DNA from: JADJPO01 sp963724535 | GTDB lineage: Bacteria; Actinomycetota; Actinomycetes; Actinomycetales; Kineosporiaceae | Reading direction: 5' to 3' | Assembly (NCBI GenBank): GCA_963724535.1 | Contig: CAVRVD010000014.1 | Location: 124,001 to 188,000, forward strand | DNA: 64,000 nt | Part shown: one piece after another, positions 59,185 to 64,000 of the stretch | How the letters are laid out: every line of letters starts with the position of its first letter | Position numbering within the stretch: position 1 is the first letter of the stretch | Made by a program: the position numbers and the translations under genes | The notes under the pieces: model-generated | Seen by the model: the letters and a program-made list of their open reading frames with translations, nothing else | What the model was told of the DNA's origin: nothing | Database searches by the model: none

Positions 59185-62078
59185 GCCTGCTCGACGATCT
59201 GGACCGGGACCTCGACTGCGGCACGCCCGAGGTTGCCGGCGAGCCGACCGCCACCGTCACCGTCGATGGACGCGTGGTGCAGGTGCCACCGGGGACCTCG
59301 GTGCTGCGCGCCGCGACCCAGGCCGGGGTGGAGATCCCCAAGCTCTGCGCCACCGACTCCCTGGCCGCGTTCGGGTCCTGCCGGATGTGCCTGGTCGAGG
59401 TGGACGGCGTGCGCGGCACCCCCGCCTCCTGCACCACCCCCTGCCGGGACGGCATGCAGGTCGCTACCCGCAGCGAGAAGATCGACCGGTTGCGCCGCGG
59501 AGTCATGGAGCTGTATCTGTCCGACCACCCGGGCGACTGCGCCCAGCGGGCAGGCGGCGGCGACTGCGAGCTGCACGCGATGGCCGAGCAGGTCGGGCTC
59601 ACCCAGGTGCGCTACCCGAGCCCGGACGACATGTCGGCGGTGGCCGGGTCGGTGCCGGTGCACGACCACCGCCGAGCCGAGGTCGACGCCTCCAACCCGT
59701 ACTTCTCCTTCGACTCCTCGGCCTGCATCGTCTGCTCGCGGTGCGTGCGGGCCTGTGACGAGATCCAGGGCACCCTGGCGCTGACCATCGAGGGCCGCGG
59801 GTTCGGCTCGAAGGTGGCGGCCAGCGAGGGCGTGCCGTTCTTCGACTCCGAGTGCGTCTCCTGTGGCGCGTGCGTGCAGGCCTGCCCGACCACGGCGCTG
59901 CAGGAGAAGTCGGTGATCGACCTCGGCATGCCGGACCGCGTGGTGAAGACCACCTGCGCCTACTGCGGGGTCGGCTGCTCCTTCCGGGCCGAGCTGCGCG
60001 GCGACGAGGTGGTCCGGATGGTGCCGGACTCCAGCGGCGGCGCCAACGAGGGCCACTCCTGCGTCAAGGGCCGGTTCGCCTGGGGGTACGCCACCCACGA
60101 CGAGCGGGTGCTCGCCCCGTTGGTCCGGACGAGCATCGACCAGGACTGGCGCGAGGTCACCTGGGACGAGGCGATCGCTTACACCGCCAAGCGGTTCCGC
60201 GAGATCCAGGCCGAGCAGGGGGTCGGCTCGATCGGGGGGATCAGCTCCTCGCGGTGCACCAACGAGGAGGTGTACGTCGTCCAGAAGATGGTCCGGGCGG
60301 CGTTCGGCAACAACAACGTCGACACCTGCGCCCGGGTCTGCCACTCACCGACCGGCTACGGGCTCAAGCAGACCTTCGGCGCCTCGGCCGGCACCCAGGA
60401 CTTCCGGTCGGTCGCCGAGGCGGACGTGATCGTGGTGATCGGAGCCAACCCCACCGACGGCCACCCGGTGTTCGCCTCCCGGATGAAGCGGCGGCTGCGC
60501 CAAGGTGCCAAGCTCATCGTCGTCGACCCACGCCGGATCGACCTGGTGCGCAGCCCGCATATCGAGGCCACCCACCACCTACAGCTGCAGCCGGGGACGA
60601 ACGTCGCGGTGGTGAACGCTATGGCCCACGTTGTGGTCACCGAACACCTGATGGACGCCGCGTTCGTCGCCGAACGTTGCGAGGGCACCGGCGAGTGGGT
60701 CCAGTTCATCTCCCGGCCGGAGAACAGCCCCGAGGCGCTCGAGGCGAGCACGCGGGTACCGGCGTCCGAGATCCGAGCCGCGGCCCGGCTGTACGCGAGC
60801 GCGCCCAACGCCGCGATCTACTACGGCCTGGGCGTCACCGAGCACAGCCAAGGCTCGACCATGGTGATGGGGATGGCCAACCTGGCGATGGCGACCGGCA
60901 ACATCGGCCGGGCCGGCGTCGGGGTCAACCCGCTGCGCGGCCAGAACAACGTGCAGGGCTCGTGCGACATGGGCTCGTTCCCGCACGAGCTGCCCGGCTA
61001 TCGGCACGTCTCCGACGACACGGTCCGGGGTACCTTCGAGACGCTCTGGGGCCGAACGCTTCTCGACGAGCCAGGGCTGCGGATCCCGAATATGTTCGAC
61101 GCCGCGGTCGACGGCTCGTTCGCAGGCCTCTACATCCAGGGCGAGGACCTGGCCCAGTCCGACCCGAACACCCAGCACGTGGTGGCGGCGCTGCGCGCGA
61201 TGGACCTGGTGGTCGTCCAGGACCTGTTCCTCAACGAGACCGCCAAGTACGCCCACGTGTTCCTGCCGGGCACCTCATTCCTGGAGAAGGACGGTACGTT
61301 CACCAACGCCGAGCGGCGGATCAACCGGGTACGTCCGGTATCGCCGCCACGCAACCTGGACGCCAGCGGGGTCGGCAAGCACGAGTGGCAGATCACCTGC
61401 GAGATCGCCCAGGCGATGGGCTATCCGATGACCTACCAGCACCCCAGCGAGATCATGGACGAGGTCGCGATCACCACGCCGACGTTCGCCGGAGTGAGCT
61501 TCGACAAGCTCGACCGGGTGGGCTCGGTGCAGTGGCCGTGTAACGACGCGGCGCCGACCGGTACCCCGATCATGCACGTCGGCGAGTTCGTGCGCGGCAA
61601 GGGGCACCTCGTTCCGACGCCCTACGTGCCCACCGAGGAACGCTCGACCCGGCGGTTCCCGCTGATCCTCACCACGGGGCGGATCCTGACCCAGTACAAC
61701 GTCGGATCGCAGACCCGGCGGACGGCGAACTCGCGCTGGCACGGCGAGGACGTTCTGGAGATCCATCCGCACGACGCCGAGGTCCGAGGCATCCGGGACG
61801 GCGACACGGTGCGGCTGTCCTCTCGGGTCGGTGCCACCGCTCTGGCCGCGCAGATCGCCGACCGGATGCCCGTCGGCGTCGTCTATACGACCTTCCACCA
61901 CCCGGTGACCGGGGCGAACGTGGTGACCACGGAGCACTCGGACTGGGCGACCAACTGTCCCGAGTACAAGGTGACTGCGGTGCAGGTGGAACCGGCAACG
62001 CGGCTGAGCTCCACCGACACCGAGCGGGCCGAGCATCCGGTGGCGCAGGAGCTGTCCGGCGCCGGGGAGAGCCGGTGA
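59181..62078 (+). CDS. fdsA: Formate dehydrogenase alpha (Mo/W-bisMGD catalytic) subunit
   Basis: The 965-residue catalytic subunit that oxidises formate to CO2. Its N-terminus has a 2Fe-2S ferredoxin (Cys56, 67, 70, 84), a His-ligated 4Fe-4S site (HPGDC...CELH, about 116-132), and two 4Fe-4S ferredoxin clusters (CIVCSRCVRAC at 182-192 and CVSCGACVQAC at 225-235). The FdhF core starts with CAYCGVGC (259-266). The Mo ligand is Cys387 in CARVCHSPTG, with the neighbouring catalytic His388, so it uses cysteine, not selenocysteine. A C-terminal molybdopterin-binding domain starts near 840. FdhD in this window should sulfurate its cofactor. Confidence 0.95.
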   Translation: MSLLDDLDRDLDCGTPEVAGEPTATVTVDGRVVQVPPGTSVLRAATQAGVEIPKLCATDSLAAFGSCRMCLVEVDGVRGTPASCTTPCRDGMQVATRSEKIDRLRRGVMELYLSDHPGDCAQRAGGGDCELHAMAEQVGLTQVRYPSPDDMSAVAGSVPVHDHRRAEVDASNPYFSFDSSACIVCSRCVRACDEIQGTLALTIEGRGFGSKVAASEGVPFFDSECVSCGACVQACPTTALQEKSVIDLGMPDRVVKTTCAYCGVGCSFRAELRGDEVVRMVPDSSGGANEGHSCVKGRFAWGYATHDERVLAPLVRTSIDQDWREVTWDEAIAYTAKRFREIQAEQGVGSIGGISSSRCTNEEVYVVQKMVRAAFGNNNVDTCARVCHSPTGYGLKQTFGASAGTQDFRSVAEADVIVVIGANPTDGHPVFASRMKRRLRQGAKLIVVDPRRIDLVRSPHIEATHHLQLQPGTNVAVVNAMAHVVVTEHLMDAAFVAERCEGTGEWVQFISRPENSPEALEASTRVPASEIRAAARLYASAPNAAIYYGLGVTEHSQGSTMVMGMANLAMATGNIGRAGVGVNPLRGQNNVQGSCDMGSFPHELPGYRHVSDDTVRGTFETLWGRTLLDEPGLRIPNMFDAAVDGSFAGLYIQGEDLAQSDPNTQHVVAALRAMDLVVVQDLFLNETAKYAHVFLPGTSFLEKDGTFTNAERRINRVRPVSPPRNLDASGVGKHEWQITCEIAQAMGYPMTYQHPSEIMDEVAITTPTFAGVSFDKLDRVGSVQWPCNDAAPTGTPIMHVGEFVRGKGHLVPTPYVPTEERSTRRFPLILTTGRILTQYNVGSQTRRTANSRWHGEDVLEIHPHDAEVRGIRDGDTVRLSSRVGATALAAQIADRMPVGVVYTTFHHPVTGANVVTTEHSDWATNCPEYKVTAVQVEPATRLSSTDTERAEHPVAQELSGAGESR

Positions 62079-62085
62079 GCCGTCG

Positions 62086-62292
62086 GTGAGCACAGCGACC
62101 CAGGTGCGGCTCGCGAACGACATCGCGGCCCAGTTCGCCTACCTCGAGCACGACAAGGCGGTGGCGGGGATCCTCGCGCACATCAGCTTGTTCTGGGACC
62201 CCCGGATGCGGGCTCAGCTGCTGGAGGCGGTCGCGTCGGGCGAGGGCGGGCTGGACCCCCTGGTGCGGGACGCCGTGGCCCGCCTGAGCTGA
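62086..62292 (+). CDS. fdsD: Formate dehydrogenase delta subunit
   Basis: A 68-residue protein with the FdsD pattern: QVRLANDIAAQFAYLEHDKAV at the start, HISLFWDPRMRAQLLEAV in the middle and PLVRDAVARL at the end. FdsD-type subunits are small accessory parts of the NAD-dependent complex and may assist assembly. GTG 62086 is seven bases after the fdsA stop. No separate fdsC gene is present here; FdhD fills that role from its own locus. Confidence 0.88.
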   Translation: MSTATQVRLANDIAAQFAYLEHDKAVAGILAHISLFWDPRMRAQLLEAVASGEGGLDPLVRDAVARLS

Positions 62293-62340
62293 CACCTCTG
62301 TGCTCTGGCGTCACGTCAGGGTCGACCTATGCTGTTGACC

Positions 62341-62802
62341 ATGAGCCAGCCCCTGCGCCGGACCATGACGCTGGACGCGCGTGGACCGGCGGGCGCCTTC
62401 GTCCTGACCGACGATCAGGTCGCTGCACTCGGCGGCGGTGCGAAGGCCTTCCCGGTCACCGTGACGCTGAACGGCGTCACGCTGCAGCTGAGGCTGGCAC
62501 GGATGGGTGGGGACAACCTCATCGGGCTGAGCAGGGCGGCCCGCGCCGAGGCCGGGGTGGAACTCGGCGATGAGGTCGAGGTGCAGATCGCTGCCGACAC
62601 CACGTCGCGCACCGTCGAGCTGCCGGACGACCTCGTCGCCGCCCTGGCCGCCGATCCTGACGCGCACGCCGCGTTCGAGGCCCTCGCTCTCTCGCACCGC
62701 AAGGAATACGTACGTTGGGTCACCGAGGCCAAGCGGGAGCAGACCCGCTCGGACCGCATCGTCAAGACGGTCGAGCGGGTGCGCGAGGGCCGCTCCCGGT
62801 AG
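62341..62802 (+). CDS. DUF1905/YdeI-type protein
   Basis: A 153-residue protein combining a small DUF1905-type beta-barrel (about 5-90: FVLTDDQVAALGGGAKAFPVTVTLNG, then LSRAARAEAGVELGDEVEV) and a C-terminal bacteriocin-protection, YdeI/OmpD-associated helix (ALSHRKEYVRWVTEAKREQTRSDR). Its molecular function is unknown. ATG 62341 begins MSQPL; a second ATG 12 bases upstream (MLLT) is less likely. It lies 48 nt after fdsD and is probably not functionally linked to formate metabolism. Confidence 0.8.
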   Translation: MSQPLRRTMTLDARGPAGAFVLTDDQVAALGGGAKAFPVTVTLNGVTLQLRLARMGGDNLIGLSRAARAEAGVELGDEVEVQIAADTTSRTVELPDDLVAALAADPDAHAAFEALALSHRKEYVRWVTEAKREQTRSDRIVKTVERVREGRSR

Positions 62803-62910
62803 CGCCATCGATCGTCACATTCCGCGCCCATTCCCCACGCCGCCGTGCCCACGTACGCTGTCCCGACCAGACCCGGCCAGTCGGGTCCGCGAGCTCCTGC
62901 GGAGACCGCA

Positions 62911-64000
62911 ATGACGCCCCACCCTGGGACAAGAGCCCTTCTCGCCCAACGTCGTCCGGGCTTCACCCTGCCTGGACCCAGCTACTACTCCGACGCCGCG
63001 CACCGGGCGGACCTGGACCACATCTGGTACTGCGAGTGGGTGTTCGCCGGACACGAGGCCGAGGTGGCCACTACCGGGTCGTTCCTGACCCTGCAGGTGG
63101 GCGAGTACCCGCTGCTCGTCGTCCGCGGTCTCGACGGTGAGCTGCGCGCCCTGCACAACGTCTGCCGCCACCGCGGTGCCACGCTGTGCGACTCCGAGAC
63201 CGGCAGCATCCGACGCCGCATCATCTGCCCCTACCACCAGTGGGTCTACGAGCTCGACGGCTCCCTCACCTGGGCGGGGTCAGTCCCCGAGGAGGTCCAG
63301 CCCTCGTCGCTGTCGCTGGGGCGGGCGCACTGCATGACTGTCGGCGGGCTGGTGTTCGTCTGCGTCGCTGATGTCCCACCGGACCCGCAGCCGTTCCGCG
63401 ACCTGGTTGAGCCCTACCTCGCGCCCTACTCCATGGCGCAGGCCCGGGTCGCGCACAGCGAGAGCATCATCGAGCAGGCCAACTGGAAGCTCGTCATGGA
63501 GAACAACCGGGAGTGCTTCCACTGCGCCGGCGCCCACCCCGAGCTGTGCCGCACCTTCCCCGAGGCGCCCCTGCACTCCGGCGGCGGGTCCCCCGAGGAG
63601 CTGGCGGCCACGGCGGCGGTCGTCGAGCACTGCGAGGCGGCGGGCCTGCCGAGCACGTTCCGGGCCGCACCGGACCACTCCTACCGGGCGATGCGCATGG
63701 CTCTGATGAATGGTGCTGTCTCGATGACCGTGGACGGTGCGCCCGCCGTCGCCACGACCTTTCCCGGGCTCCCGGACGGCAACCTGGGCGACGTCCTCAT
63801 CTACCACTACCCCTCGACCTGGATCCACGTGATGGGCGACCACGCGGTCACCTTCCGGATCCTGCCCGCCTCACCGACCACCACCCAGCTGCGCACGACG
63901 TGGCTGGTGCCGGGTCATGCCGTCGAGGGTCTCGACTACGACCTTCAGCGCGTCACCGAGGTCTGGCAGATCACCAACGGCCAGGACGGTGCGCTGGTCG
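62911..64000 (+). CDS. Rieske-type oxygenase alpha subunit, GbcA-like (partial)
   Basis: The open frame starts at ATG 62911 and runs off the window end without a stop, giving at least 363 residues. The Rieske 2Fe-2S ligands are CRHRG and CPYHQW, and the mononuclear iron site starts in WKLVMENNRECFHC with a downstream HPEL. The pattern YCEWVFAGHE, QVGEYPLLVVRGLDGELRA and ENNRECFHC resembles the glycine-betaine/quaternary-amine oxygenases (GbcA, stachydrine or carnitine types) more than aromatic dioxygenases. It would demethylate or hydroxylate such a substrate with a separate reductase. The reductase gene is not in the window. Confidence 0.88.
   Translation, partial: MTPHPGTRALLAQRRPGFTLPGPSYYSDAAHRADLDHIWYCEWVFAGHEAEVATTGSFLTLQVGEYPLLVVRGLDGELRALHNVCRHRGATLCDSETGSIRRRIICPYHQWVYELDGSLTWAGSVPEEVQPSSLSLGRAHCMTVGGLVFVCVADVPPDPQPFRDLVEPYLAPYSMAQARVAHSESIIEQANWKLVMENNRECFHCAGAHPELCRTFPEAPLHSGGGSPEELAATAAVVEHCEAAGLPSTFRAAPDHSYRAMRMALMNGAVSMTVDGAPAVATTFPGLPDGNLGDVLIYHYPSTWIHVMGDHAVTFRILPASPTTTQLRTTWLVPGHAVEGLDYDLQRVTEVWQITNGQDGALV

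Overview
The window is about 64 kb of very GC-rich DNA with dense, often 1-4 nt overlapping genes and many GTG starts. Gene content is that of an actinomycete: an AccA3-type fused biotin carboxylase/BCCP, LpdA-type quinone reductase, trimeric PNP, FadD15-like ligase, DUF4921, GerW-like protein and DUF559 protein. Several neighbourhoods recall, from memory, the Mycobacterium tuberculosis segment Rv3280-Rv3315c (accD/maf/sseA/accA3, lpdA-deoD-pmmB, add-deoA-cdd). I cannot name a genus; a Frankiales/Nakamurellales-like soil lineage is a guess. I saw no tRNA, rRNA, CRISPR array or IS transposase.

Layout. (1) 90-18708: nucleoside use. A three-gene nucleoside ABC importer is followed by cdd, deoA, two DUF202 membrane genes, sseA, add and a glycyl-radical enzyme/activase pair of the YjjI/YjjW type. 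A P-type ATPase and a minus-strand deoC/methyltransferase/ALDH/ALDH-like group follow. (2) 18778-28189: an acetate-type transport and signalling block on the minus strand. It holds actP-DUF485, a PAS/pseudokinase-exonuclease fusion, a receiver-only regulator, an SLC5-histidine kinase, a 2-TM protein and a CBS-DUF294 nucleotidyltransferase-like protein. (3) 28302-36590: a phosphohexomutase, a GerW-like gene, a PotABCD-like ABC operon with two reading-frame breaks, an MMPL relic, PNP and a gamma-glutamylcyclotransferase-like gene. (4) 36640-45593: LpdA, a flavodoxin-like protein, AccA3, thioredoxin, an EEP-fold membrane protein, and a LiuR-like MerR regulator divergent from an acyl-CoA dehydrogenase and a carboxyltransferase, with a perfect 16-bp palindrome between them. 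(5) 45656-53291: an AbiEi/DUF559 gene bracketed by two inverted 61-bp hairpin elements, then a GGDEF-EAL protein, Maf, DUF4921, an acyl-CoA ligase and FdhD. (6) 53492-62802: a formamide/formate island (fmdA-amiS-fmdB, a divergent LysR gene, fdsGBA and fdsD), then a DUF1905 protein. (7) The window ends inside a GbcA-like Rieske oxygenase.

How it works together. Imported nucleosides can be deaminated (Cdd, Add) and phosphorolysed (DeoA, PNP), and the deoxyribose phosphate cleaved by DeoC to acetaldehyde, which the adjacent aldehyde dehydrogenase can oxidise to acetate or acetyl-CoA. ActP handles acetate. In the formamide island, AmiS imports amide, FmdA releases ammonia and formate, and the NAD-dependent Fds complex, with FdhD sulfurating its Mo cofactor, oxidises formate to CO2. 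The points most worth a second look are the acetate block with its pseudokinase-exonuclease fusion, the YjjI/YjjW pair in a nucleoside cluster, the hairpin-flanked DUF559 gene and the decay zone at about 33.1-35.3 kb.
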